Source of the DNA: Halomonas daqiaonensis
GTDB taxonomy: Bacteria > Pseudomonadota > Gammaproteobacteria > Pseudomonadales > Halomonadaceae
DNA: 64,000 nt
NCBI RefSeq assembly: GCF_900109725.1
Contig: NZ_FOBC01000006.1
Coordinates: 62,001 to 126,000 of the forward strand
Direction of reading: 5' to 3'
Shown here: positions 9,163-17,494 of the stretch, in pieces
Layout of the letters: each line of letters opens with the position of its first letter
How positions within the stretch are numbered: position 1 is the first letter of the stretch
Notes under the pieces: generated by a model
The model's database searches: none
The model's input: the letters and a program-made list of their open reading frames with translations, nothing else
What the model was told of the DNA's origin: nothing
Position numbers and translations under genes: made by a program

Positions 9163-10032
9163 ATGTCCTATTTCACGATTGCCGGGGTGCAGATGCACGC
9201 CCTGCACCATGGTGACAACACCGAGGCCATGCGCCACCGGATCGACGTGCTGATGAGTCGCTTCCCGCAGGTGCAGATGGTCCTGTTCAGTGAGCTGATG
9301 CCCATGGGGGCATCGCCGCATCACGCTCAGCCGATGCCCAGCAGCAGCGAGTCCCTGTTCTGCCAGATCGCCGAGCAGCATCGCATCTGGCTGATCCCCG
9401 GTTCGATGTTCGAGCATACCGACGAGGGCGTTTTCAACACCCTTTCGGTGATCAATCCCCACGGCCAGGTGGTGGCCCGCTACCGCAAGATGTTCCCCTT
9501 CCGGCCCTATGAAGCTGGTGTGGAGAGCGGCAGCGAGTTCGTCACCTTCGACGTTCCCAACGTGGCTCGCTTCGGGGTCTCGATCTGCTACGACATGTGG
9601 TTCCCCGAGACCACCCGTACCCTGGCCGCCATGGGTGCCGAGGTGATCCTTCACCCGACCATGACCGACACCATCGACCGTGATATCGAGCTGTCCATTG
9701 CCCGTACCAATGCTGCGGTCAACCAGTGCTACTTCTTCGATATCAATGGCGCCGGCGCGCTCGGCAACGGCCGTTCCATCGTGGTCGGCCCCTCCGGTGA
9801 CGTCATTCACCAGGCCGGTACCGGTGAGGAGATCATGCCTATCGAGATCGATCCCAGCCGGGTGCGTCGTGAGCGCGAGACCGGCCTGCGAGGCCTCGGC
9901 CAGCCGCTTAAGAGCTTCCGCGACCGGTCCGTCGACTTCTCGCTCTACCGCAGTGATGCACGCTCGAGCCCCTTCCTCGATACCCTCGGCCCGCTGCAGA
10001 AGCCGCTGCGCGCCGATGTCGAAGAGTATTGA
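9163..10032 (+). CDS. Carbon-nitrogen hydrolase (nitrilase superfamily)
   Basis: The 289-residue protein has the nitrilase-fold triad: E44 in VLFSELMPMG, K109 in RYRKMFPF and C142 in VSICYDMWFPE. Such enzymes hydrolyse amides, carbamoyl groups or nitriles. It is the first of four genes inserted between doeX and doeC, all on the plus strand with short spacing. A ribosome site AGAGAG stands six bases before the ATG. No established ectoine pathway step needs this enzyme; the context suggests it releases an amide or acyl group made or recognised by the neighbouring ATP-grasp and C45 proteins. Substrate unknown. Confidence 0.85.
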   Translation: MSYFTIAGVQMHALHHGDNTEAMRHRIDVLMSRFPQVQMVLFSELMPMGASPHHAQPMPSSSESLFCQIAEQHRIWLIPGSMFEHTDEGVFNTLSVINPHGQVVARYRKMFPFRPYEAGVESGSEFVTFDVPNVARFGVSICYDMWFPETTRTLAAMGAEVILHPTMTDTIDRDIELSIARTNAAVNQCYFFDINGAGALGNGRSIVVGPSGDVIHQAGTGEEIMPIEIDPSRVRRERETGLRGLGQPLKSFRDRSVDFSLYRSDARSSPFLDTLGPLQKPLRADVEEY

Positions 10033-10089
10033 TCCTTCGCCTGCGGGCGGTGCAGTTGAGATAAGAGAGAAGAGAAAAGAGAAGACCCC

Positions 10090-11673
10090 ATGCTGGAGCA
10101 ATTGATTCGACAGCTGCGCCGCCTGTTCGGTAATTCCCCGGCAGCCCCTGCCGCGCGCAAGGCGCTCGGCGCCTCCCCCGTCAAAGATGGAGCGACGAAG
10201 ATGAGTAAAATAACAAGCATTGCCGATGTCCGCCGGCACTTCCGCAACAACAAGGAGCCGATCTATTTCATCTCGGCCACCAATTTCAACCTGTTGGGCA
10301 TCGGCGACTGGGTGGGCAATTTCCGCCATATCAACTATATCGATTGCTTCGAAGGCCAGCAGCGCAACGTCTTCGTGCCCAAGGAGAAGTTCCCGCGCGA
10401 CTTCGAGAGCATCGAGGACATCAACAATTACCTTCTCGAGCACAAGGAAGTGATCGACTACATCCAGTCGCGGGCGGACGGCGAGAATGCCGGCGTGGCT
10501 GCCTTCCTGATGTTCGACGAGCACACCGAGGAGACCTGCAAGCAGCTCGGGCTCCGCGTGGCGTTCCCGCCGGCGAACCTGCGCAGCCGCATGGACAACA
10601 AGATCGAGACCGTGCGCATCGGTAACAAGGCCGGCGTGCCCAGCGTACCCAATGTACTGGCCAAGGTCGGTAGCTATCAGGAGCTGTGCGAAGTAAGCAA
10701 GGAGCTCGGCAATGACTTGGTGGTGCAGACTGCCTTCGGCGACTCCGGCCATACCACCTTCTTCATCTCCAGCGAGGATGACTACTACAAGCATGCCGAG
10801 GAGATCGAGGCCGAGTCCGAAGTCAAGATCATGAAGCGCATCAACTGCCGCGGCTCGGCCATCGAGGCCTGTGCCACTCGCTGTGGCACCGTGGTCGGCC
10901 CGCTGATGACCGAGCTGGTGGGCTTCAAGACGCTGACCCCCTACAAGGGCGGCTGGTGTGGCAACGAGATGTTCGCCGGTGCCTTCGACCAGTCGATCCG
11001 CGACAAGGCGCGCGAGTACACCTTCCAGTTCGGCGAGGCATTGCGCGAGGAAGGCTACCGCGGCTACTTCGAGCTCGACTTCCTGATCGACATGGACAAC
11101 GGCGAGGTCTACCTGGGCGAGCTCAACCCACGTGTCACCGGCGCCAGCTCGCTGACCAACGTGGCCGCCTTCGCCCACTCCGATATCCCGCTGTTCCTCT
11201 TCCACCTGCTGGAGTTCTCGGACGTCGACTTCGATCTCGACATCAACGAGATCAACGAGCGCTGGTCGCACCCCGAGAGCGTCGACAGCTGGAGCCAGCT
11301 GGTGATCAAGCACACCGACGAAAGCGTCGACCTGCTCACCGCCGCACCGCGCACCGGGGTGTGGAAGATGGCCGGCGATGGCAGCGTCAGCTACGACCAT
11401 TACAGCTACCACCCTCATGCCGCGGAGAACGACAGCGAGGGCTTCTTCCTGCGCATCAGCGGGGCGGGGGACTTCCGCTATGAAGGGGCGGACCTCGGCA
11501 TCCTGATCACTCGGGGGCGGCTGATGGACGACGACTTCCAGCTCAACGAACGTGCCAAGGCCTGGATCGATGGTATCCGCGGCCAGTACGCCGGCCAGTC
11601 GTTGCAGGACCCGGTGGTGCAGGAGGTGGCGGTCAGCCATGCCGTCGGTGGCGGCAACTTCAAGATATTGTGA
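10090..11673 (+). CDS. ATP-grasp protein, biotin-carboxylase-like
   Basis: This cytoplasmic 527-residue protein has the ATP-grasp layout: a nucleotide-binding segment DLVVQTAFGDSGHTTFFI near residue 210, KIMKRINCRGSAIEA, and the metal-binding end YFELDFLIDMDNGEVYLGEL then NPRVTGASS near residue 345. It has no biotinyl or carboxyltransferase partner here, so it is more likely an amide or peptide ligase than a carboxylase. A start at 10201 (MSKITSIADV) has the better ribosome site (GGAG, eight bases away). The 37 codons before it show the same GC-rich codon bias, so the longer start is kept. It overlaps the next gene by four bases. Confidence 0.8.
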   Translation: MLEQLIRQLRRLFGNSPAAPAARKALGASPVKDGATKMSKITSIADVRRHFRNNKEPIYFISATNFNLLGIGDWVGNFRHINYIDCFEGQQRNVFVPKEKFPRDFESIEDINNYLLEHKEVIDYIQSRADGENAGVAAFLMFDEHTEETCKQLGLRVAFPPANLRSRMDNKIETVRIGNKAGVPSVPNVLAKVGSYQELCEVSKELGNDLVVQTAFGDSGHTTFFISSEDDYYKHAEEIEAESEVKIMKRINCRGSAIEACATRCGTVVGPLMTELVGFKTLTPYKGGWCGNEMFAGAFDQSIRDKAREYTFQFGEALREEGYRGYFELDFLIDMDNGEVYLGELNPRVTGASSLTNVAAFAHSDIPLFLFHLLEFSDVDFDLDINEINERWSHPESVDSWSQLVIKHTDESVDLLTAAPRTGVWKMAGDGSVSYDHYSYHPHAAENDSEGFFLRISGAGDFRYEGADLGILITRGRLMDDDFQLNERAKAWIDGIRGQYAGQSLQDPVVQEVAVSHAVGGGNFKIL

Positions 11674-12719
11674 GTTCCGGGACCGTTTCTCTGCCGCACC
11701 GGGAGGTGCCGTCGGCTGACATGGACAAGATGCTCGATTTCCGGACCCTGCGTGAAGATACGGCCGGCCCCCGGTGGCAGGCGCTGTTCGCCTACCACTG
11801 GCCGGCCTACGAGCAGTGGTACCTCAGTGAAGGGGAGCGCGAGCGGCCGGGCTATCTCGCCTGCTACAACGCCCTGCGCCGCCACATGCCGGAGCTGCTC
11901 GGTACCTATCGGACGCTCTGCGATCTGGCCGGCGGCAGTGACCTGGCCGCGCGCTTCCTGAGCCTCTATCAGCCGCCGCCCTATATCACCGGCTGCTCCC
12001 AGGCCGTGCTCGCCAGCCCCGAATCCACGGTGCTGGCGCGCAACTATGATTATCCGCCGGAGCTGTGCGAGGGCACGATCCTCTATACGCATTGGAACGA
12101 GCGGCGGGTGATCGCCATGTCGGACTGCCTGTGGGGCGTGCTCGATGGCATGAACGACCGCGGGCTCGCCGTGTCGCTGGCCTTTGGCGGTCGCAAGGCG
12201 GTGGGCGAGGGCTTCGGTGCCCCGATCATCCTGCGTTACCTGCTTGAGTTCTGTGACAGCGTCCCCGAGGCGGCCGAGGTGCTGGCCCGGGTGCCCACCC
12301 ACATGGCCTATAACATCACCGTGGCCGACGCCGCCGGCCGCTACGTGACGGCGATGATCGGTCCGGATCGCCGTGCCAGCATCCGCCGCGTGCCGGTGGC
12401 CACCAACCACCAGAAGAAGATCGAGTGGTATGCCCATGCCCTGGCCTCGGAGACCCTGATCCGCGAGCGTCAGCTATCGATCCTGGTGGACGATGAGGCC
12501 ACCACCGAGGAGCGCCTGATCGCGGCCTTTTCGGCACCGCCGCTGTTCCGTCACGACTACCGGCGTGGTCTGGGGACCGTGTATACCGCGGTCTACCACC
12601 CCCACGCGGGGCGTGCCCAGTTCCATTGGCCCGGCATGAATCTGGACCTTAATTTCGATGACTTTCCCGAGGAGCGGATCACCGTACGCTACGGCACGCG
12701 GGCGCTGCACGACGGCTGA
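11670..12719 (+). CDS. C45-type acyltransferase/peptidase-like protein
   Basis: The protein resembles the acyl-CoA:6-aminopenicillanate acyltransferase (C45, Ntn hydrolase) family. The likely nucleophile is C109 in YITGCSQAVLA, followed by LARNYDYPPE, NDRGLAVSLAFGG and VATNH, the usual order of family motifs. About 108 residues precede the nucleophile, as in members that mature by self-cleavage before the Cys. I use the GTG at 11670, which makes a GTGA overlap with the ATP-grasp stop. An ATG at 11721 is an alternative, but GGAGG is 14 bases from it. It probably transfers or removes an acyl group in a pathway shared with its neighbours. Confidence 0.75.
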   Translation: MSSGTVSLPHREVPSADMDKMLDFRTLREDTAGPRWQALFAYHWPAYEQWYLSEGERERPGYLACYNALRRHMPELLGTYRTLCDLAGGSDLAARFLSLYQPPPYITGCSQAVLASPESTVLARNYDYPPELCEGTILYTHWNERRVIAMSDCLWGVLDGMNDRGLAVSLAFGGRKAVGEGFGAPIILRYLLEFCDSVPEAAEVLARVPTHMAYNITVADAAGRYVTAMIGPDRRASIRRVPVATNHQKKIEWYAHALASETLIRERQLSILVDDEATTEERLIAAFSAPPLFRHDYRRGLGTVYTAVYHPHAGRAQFHWPGMNLDLNFDDFPEERITVRYGTRALHDG

Positions 12720-12776
12720 TACGTATTACCCCTGGTCGCTGTTCCTCGACAACAACAAGCAAGGATGGGTGTTGCC

Positions 12777-15560
12777 ATGCAAGAGACTAGCCATACCGAG
12801 ACGCCCTATACCGCCCTGGGCTTCTATCACAAGATCTCCCAGCTGCGTGCCGACACCTGGAATGCGCTCAAGCGTGATCTCGGCCAGCTGGTACGCCTGA
12901 ACGACGAGGGCCGGGTCAAGAACCTGGTCAAGGCCGTCGACATCAAGCTGACGCGGCTCGAGATCATCGAGGACTACCACGCCTTCCCCTCCAAGGAGGA
13001 TTTTCGTCATCTATGGTCGCTGTTCGACCGCGCGGAGTATGGGCTGCTCGAGAAAGTGGTCAAGCGTCTGGTGCGCGCGCTGATCAGCGAGTCCTACCGG
13101 CGGCGCCACGTCGATCTCTCCGAGACCGACGCCGATGCCGAGGACCTCGAGACCCTCGATGCGCTGGCGCAGCTGCGCCGCGGGCATCCGGCGTCGAACA
13201 GCTCGGCTCAGCCCTACTTCGAGCTGCTTATCGTCGACAACCTATCGACCCCGGAGGAAGAAGTCGTCCGCGAGGCTTTCCACAACATGCGTCGTCCCGA
13301 GGACCGCTTCGTCTACGACGTGGTCACGGTACGCAGTTTCGAGGACGCGCTGATCGCGGTGCTGGTCAACCCCAATATCCAGGCCTGCCTGATCCGCTAC
13401 GAATTCCCCTACAAGTCGAAGTACAACCTCAGCGCACTGCGCAGCTACCTCGAGGGCATTTCCGAGCAGTCCTTGGAGCACCAGTCCGAGGCCGAGCGCA
13501 GCATCCTGCTGAGCACCATGATCCACGAGCTGCGCCCCGAGATCGACCAGTTCCTGGTCACCAGTGGCGACGTGGAGGCCACGGCGAGTCGCGATATCCG
13601 TCACTTCAATCGCATCTTCTATCGCGAGACGGACTACATCGAGCAGCACCACACCATCCTGCGCGCCATCGACAACCGCTACCGTACGCCCTTCTTCGAT
13701 GCCCTGCGCGAGTACAGCAAGAAGCCCACCGGGGTCTTCCATGCCATGCCCATCTCGCGGGGCAAGTCGATCACCCGCTCCCACTGGGCCGGGCAGATGA
13801 TCGACTTCTACGGCATCAACATCTTCCTCGCCGAGACCTCGGCCACCTCCGGCGGGCTGGATTCGCTGCTGCAGCCCTACGGGCCGATCAAGAAGGCCCA
13901 GGAGTACGCGGCGCGGGCCTTCGGCGCGCGGCAGAGCTTCTTCGTCACCAACGGCACCTCTACAGCCAACAAGATCGTGGTGCAGGCGCTGATCAAGCCG
14001 CGCGACATCGTGCTGGTCGACCGCGATTGCCACAAGTCACACCACTACGGCATGGTGCTGGCCGGCGCGCATGTCAGCTACCTGGACTCCTACCCGCTGC
14101 ATGACTACTCCATGTACGGGGCGGTGCCGCTCAAGGAGATCAAGAAGACGCTGCTCGAGTACAAGCGCTCGGGCCAGTTGCACAAGGTCAAGATGCTGCT
14201 GTTGACCAACTGTACCTTCGACGGCGTGGTCTACAACGTGCGCCGGGTGATGGAGGAGTGCCTGGCGATCAAGCCCGACCTGGTCTTCCTCTGGGACGAG
14301 GCGTGGTTCGCCTTCGCCGGCTTCAACCCCACCTATCGGCCACGCACTGCCATGCATTCCGCCCGCACCCTGTGTGACCGCTTCGGCAGCAAGGCCTATC
14401 GTGAGGAGTACGACGCCTGGAAGGCGGAATTCGACGCCCTCGATCCCGACGACGATGCCACCTGGCTCGACCGGCCCCTGCTGCCCGACCCCGATCAGGT
14501 GCGGATCCGTGCCTACGCCACCCACTCCACCCACAAGACCCTGACCTCGCTGCGTCAGGGGTCAATGATCCATGTCTGGGACCAGGACTATCGCCAGAAG
14601 GTCGAGGCGCCGTTCCACGAGGCCTACATGACCCATACCTCGACCTCGCCCAACTACCAGATCATCGCCTCACTGGACGTGGGGCGCATGCAGGCCGAGA
14701 TGGAGGGCTTCGAGCTGGTCCACGCCCAGGTGGAGGCGGCGTTGTCGCTACGCGAGCAGCTCTATACCCACCCGCTGCTGCAGAAGTACTTCCGCGTGCT
14801 GATCAACAAGGACATGGTGCCGTTGGAGTATCGGCAGTCGGGGGTCGAGACCTTCTACGATCCGGTCACCGGCTGGAACAAGATGGAAGAGGCCTGGGCC
14901 AATGACGAATTCGTCGTCGATCCCAGCCGCATCACCATCGCCATCGGCGCCACCGGTATCGACGGGGATACCTTCAAGAACGAATACCTGATGAACAAGT
15001 ACGGCATCCAGATCAACAAGACCTCGCGCAACACCGTGCTGTTCATGACCAACATCGGTACCACCCGCGGCTCCATCGCCTATCTGCTCGACGTGCTGAT
15101 CAAGTTGGCCAAGGAGTTCGAGTATCGCTGGGAGGAGAGCAGTCGCCCGGAACGCAAGATCATCGAGAACCGGGTTCATTCGCTGACCAAGGAACTGCCG
15201 CCGCTGCCGGACTTCAGCCGCTTCCACGCAGCCTTCCGTCCCGACCCCGACGGCAACACGCCGGAAGGGGACATCCGCTGTGCCTACTTCCTCAGCTACG
15301 ATGACGAGAACACCGAGTACCTGCGCTTCGACAACGGCGAGGTCCAGGCGGCCATGCGGGCCGGTCGCGACGTGGTGTCGGCGAGCTTCGTGATTCCCTA
15401 CCCGCCGGGCTTCCCGGTGCTGGTCCCGGGGCAGGTGGTCAGCGAGGAGATTCTCTACTTCCTGCAGGCACTGGATGTCACCGAGATCCACGGTTATCGC
15501 CCGGAGCTCGGCCTGCTGGTGTTCACCGAGGACGCACTGCACAACCCGCCAGCGGGGTGA
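12777..15560 (+). CDS. Large Orn/Lys/Arg-type PLP-dependent decarboxylase
   Basis: The roughly 927-residue protein has an N-terminal region of about 320 residues with a wing-like part, then a fold-type I aminotransferase-like core. The PLP Schiff-base lysine is in STHKTLTSLRQG at residue 587, with FVTNGTSTANKIV near residue 395, DRDCHKSHHYG near residue 420 and FLWDEAWFAF near residue 505. These are marks of inducible ornithine/lysine/arginine decarboxylases, though the protein is longer than the roughly 710-750 usual. AAGGA lies 11 bases before the ATG at 12777. Given its place in an ectoine cluster, 2,4-diaminobutyrate is a possible substrate, but this is only inference. Confidence 0.85.
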   Translation: MQETSHTETPYTALGFYHKISQLRADTWNALKRDLGQLVRLNDEGRVKNLVKAVDIKLTRLEIIEDYHAFPSKEDFRHLWSLFDRAEYGLLEKVVKRLVRALISESYRRRHVDLSETDADAEDLETLDALAQLRRGHPASNSSAQPYFELLIVDNLSTPEEEVVREAFHNMRRPEDRFVYDVVTVRSFEDALIAVLVNPNIQACLIRYEFPYKSKYNLSALRSYLEGISEQSLEHQSEAERSILLSTMIHELRPEIDQFLVTSGDVEATASRDIRHFNRIFYRETDYIEQHHTILRAIDNRYRTPFFDALREYSKKPTGVFHAMPISRGKSITRSHWAGQMIDFYGINIFLAETSATSGGLDSLLQPYGPIKKAQEYAARAFGARQSFFVTNGTSTANKIVVQALIKPRDIVLVDRDCHKSHHYGMVLAGAHVSYLDSYPLHDYSMYGAVPLKEIKKTLLEYKRSGQLHKVKMLLLTNCTFDGVVYNVRRVMEECLAIKPDLVFLWDEAWFAFAGFNPTYRPRTAMHSARTLCDRFGSKAYREEYDAWKAEFDALDPDDDATWLDRPLLPDPDQVRIRAYATHSTHKTLTSLRQGSMIHVWDQDYRQKVEAPFHEAYMTHTSTSPNYQIIASLDVGRMQAEMEGFELVHAQVEAALSLREQLYTHPLLQKYFRVLINKDMVPLEYRQSGVETFYDPVTGWNKMEEAWANDEFVVDPSRITIAIGATGIDGDTFKNEYLMNKYGIQINKTSRNTVLFMTNIGTTRGSIAYLLDVLIKLAKEFEYRWEESSRPERKIIENRVHSLTKELPPLPDFSRFHAAFRPDPDGNTPEGDIRCAYFLSYDDENTEYLRFDNGEVQAAMRAGRDVVSASFVIPYPPGFPVLVPGQVVSEEILYFLQALDVTEIHGYRPELGLLVFTEDALHNPPAG

Positions 15561-15611
15561 GCGCGGCAACGCGCTGAACCAACGGCGACCCACAGAAAAA
15601 ACGGCAGCTTT

Positions 15612-15640
15612 GCGGCACAGGACAAAAAATCCTGTGCCGC
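15612..15640 (+). terminator. Hairpin after the decarboxylase gene
   Basis: GCGGCACAGGA pairs with TCCTGTGCCGC across a CAAAAAA loop (11 bp, perfect), 51 bp after the decarboxylase stop. There is no U-tract behind it. It may end the four-gene transcript or protect its 3' end. Confidence 0.5.
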
Positions 15641-15746
15641 TTGCCATGAGTAACAAAAAGTCCCGTCCTGCCAAATCCCCTATCCTGATCCCATCGAGCC
15701 GCTCTGTTGCGTTACCAACAGGCGGCTTGCCCGTTTTTAACTTTTC

Positions 15747-15801
15747 CTCGGCGCCCAGAGCCGCGCCGGGCTCATTTTCTCGGCGCCCGAAGCCGCGCCG
15801 G
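15747..15801 (+). repeat. Tandem pair of CGGCGC/GCGCCG hairpins before doeC
   Basis: Two near-identical copies of a 23-24-base element (15747-15770 and 15779-15801) each pair CGGCGC with GCGCCG around a short centre and are joined by a T-rich spacer. They lie 47 bp before the doeC start, in the 287-bp gap that also holds the preceding hairpin. They may be a leader structure or a short REP-type repeat. Confidence 0.5.
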
Positions 15802-15847
15802 AACATCGCCGGTGTTGACACACGCCGGTGCGTCAAGGAGGTACAGT

Positions 15848-17329
15848 ATGACTCTGTCCAGCAAGCTCAGTGATCCGCGCCTGCTCCGTCAATATGCCTA
15901 TGTCGACGGCAAATGGACCCATGGCGAGGGCGGTCGCGAGGAGGCCGTGTTCGATCCGGCCACCGGCGAGGCGCTGGGGCATATTCCCTGGCTGGAACCC
16001 CACCAGATCACCGCCGCAGTCGATGCTGCCGAGGCAGCCTTCATGCACTGGCGCGCACTGCGCGTCGATGAGCGCTGCGAGCGGCTGCTGGCCTGGTACG
16101 ACCTGCTGCAGGCCCATCGCGAAGACCTCGCCACCATCATGACCCTGGAGCAAGGCAAGCCGTTGCCCGACGCTCGCGGCGAGGTCGAGTACGGTGCCAG
16201 CTTCGTGCGCTGGTTTGCGGAGGAAGGCAAGCGCACCTTCGGCGATACCATTCCCAGCCACATCCCCAATGCAGCGCTGGGGACCCTCAAGGAGCCGCTG
16301 GGTATCGCCGCCCTGATTACCCCGTGGAACTTCCCGCTGGCTATGATCACCCGCAAGGCCGCCGCCGCCATGGCCGCCGGTTGCACGGTGATCGTCAAGC
16401 CGGCCGGTGAGACGCCGTTCTCGGCGCTGGCGCTGGCAGAACTCGCCGAGCGCGCCGGCATTCCGGCCGGGGTGTTCAACGTGGTGCTGGGTGATCCGCC
16501 CGAGGTGTCGCGCATACTCTGTGCCGAGGATCGCGTCAGGGTGCTCTCCTTCACCGGCTCCACCCGGGTGGGCCGGCTGCTGCTCGAGCAATGTGCCAAC
16601 ACCGTCAAGCGCGTCTCGCTGGAGCTGGGCGGCAATGCGCCCTTCATCGTCGGCCCGGACATGGATCCCAGGGAGGCCGCCTTCGCTGCGGTGGCGGCCA
16701 AGTTCCAGACCGCCGGGCAGGATTGCCTCGCTGCGGACCGCATCCTGGTCCACGAGTCGATCCATGACGCCTTCGTCGTGCACTTCGCCGAGCGCATGGC
16801 GGCGCTGACCGTGGGCAACGGCCTCGAGCCAGAGATCGACCTGGGACCGCTGATCCATCGCCAGGCGGTGGAGAAGGCCGCGTCCATCGTCGACGACGCC
16901 ATCTCCAAGGGCGCCACCCTGGTGGCCGGTGACCAGAGCCAGGCCCCGGGCGAGAACTTCTTCATGCCCGTGCTGCTCACCAATGTGACCCGCGACATGA
17001 AGATCTGGCACGAGGAGAGCTTTGCGCCGGTGGCGGGCATCACCGCCTACGCCAACGATGACCAGGTCATCGAGATGGCCAACGACACCGAATACGGCCT
17101 GGCGGCCTACCTCTACACCCATGACATCCGCCGTATCTGGAAGATCATGCGGGCCCTGGAGTTCGGCATGGTCTCGGTGAACTCGGTGAAGATGACCGGG
17201 CCGCCCGTGCCCTTTGGTGGCGTCAAGCATTCCGGCCTCGGCCGCGAGGGCGGGGTGACCGGCATCGACGAGTATCTGGAGACCAAGTACTACTGCCTCG
17301 GCGCCCTTGGCTCCGTCTCCGGCAGCTGA
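15848..17329 (+). CDS. doeC: Aspartate-semialdehyde dehydrogenase DoeC
   Basis: DoeC oxidises the aspartate semialdehyde made by DoeD to aspartate, the last step of the Doe pathway. The 493-residue protein is an NAD(P)-dependent aldehyde dehydrogenase with N161 (TPWNF), K184 (IVKPAGETPFSA), the catalytic base E259 (ELGGNAPF) and nucleophile C293 (GQDCLAADRI). AAGGAGG five bases before the ATG at 15848 decides the start; a longer frame from 15707 runs through the upstream repeat and has no ribosome site. It closely resembles succinate-semialdehyde dehydrogenases, and the assignment rests on the doe context. Confidence 0.9.
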   Translation: MTLSSKLSDPRLLRQYAYVDGKWTHGEGGREEAVFDPATGEALGHIPWLEPHQITAAVDAAEAAFMHWRALRVDERCERLLAWYDLLQAHREDLATIMTLEQGKPLPDARGEVEYGASFVRWFAEEGKRTFGDTIPSHIPNAALGTLKEPLGIAALITPWNFPLAMITRKAAAAMAAGCTVIVKPAGETPFSALALAELAERAGIPAGVFNVVLGDPPEVSRILCAEDRVRVLSFTGSTRVGRLLLEQCANTVKRVSLELGGNAPFIVGPDMDPREAAFAAVAAKFQTAGQDCLAADRILVHESIHDAFVVHFAERMAALTVGNGLEPEIDLGPLIHRQAVEKAASIVDDAISKGATLVAGDQSQAPGENFFMPVLLTNVTRDMKIWHEESFAPVAGITAYANDDQVIEMANDTEYGLAAYLYTHDIRRIWKIMRALEFGMVSVNSVKMTGPPVPFGGVKHSGLGREGGVTGIDEYLETKYYCLGALGSVSGS

Positions 17330-17340
17330 GTGGAAGAGGC

Positions 17341-17369
17341 TGTGGGAGCACAGCTTGCTGCGCGATGGG
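17341..17369 (+). repeat. REP-like element
   Basis: The stretch starting TGTGGGAGC and ending GCGCGATGGG resembles the extragenic REP sequences common in pseudomonads and relatives. It lies in the 165-bp gap between doeC and doeD and is followed by a further small GC hairpin (GCCGG...CCGGC). Only one copy was recognised here. Confidence 0.35.
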
Positions 17370-17494
17370 AGGCCGGAGGCCTCCCCGGCAAATGGGCACT
17401 CAGCGCCGGGCGCCTCCTCGTAGACCTGCCGGCGGATCAGCCCCTATCTGTAATTGCCCTGGCAGGATGCCCTGACAAGAATAGAGAAAACACG

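Noticed and set aside
9061..11640. 859-codon minus-strand ORF antisense to the nitrilase and ATP-grasp genes
   Set aside because: Spans two convincing plus-strand genes with family motifs; composition is typical of a GC-rich shadow frame.
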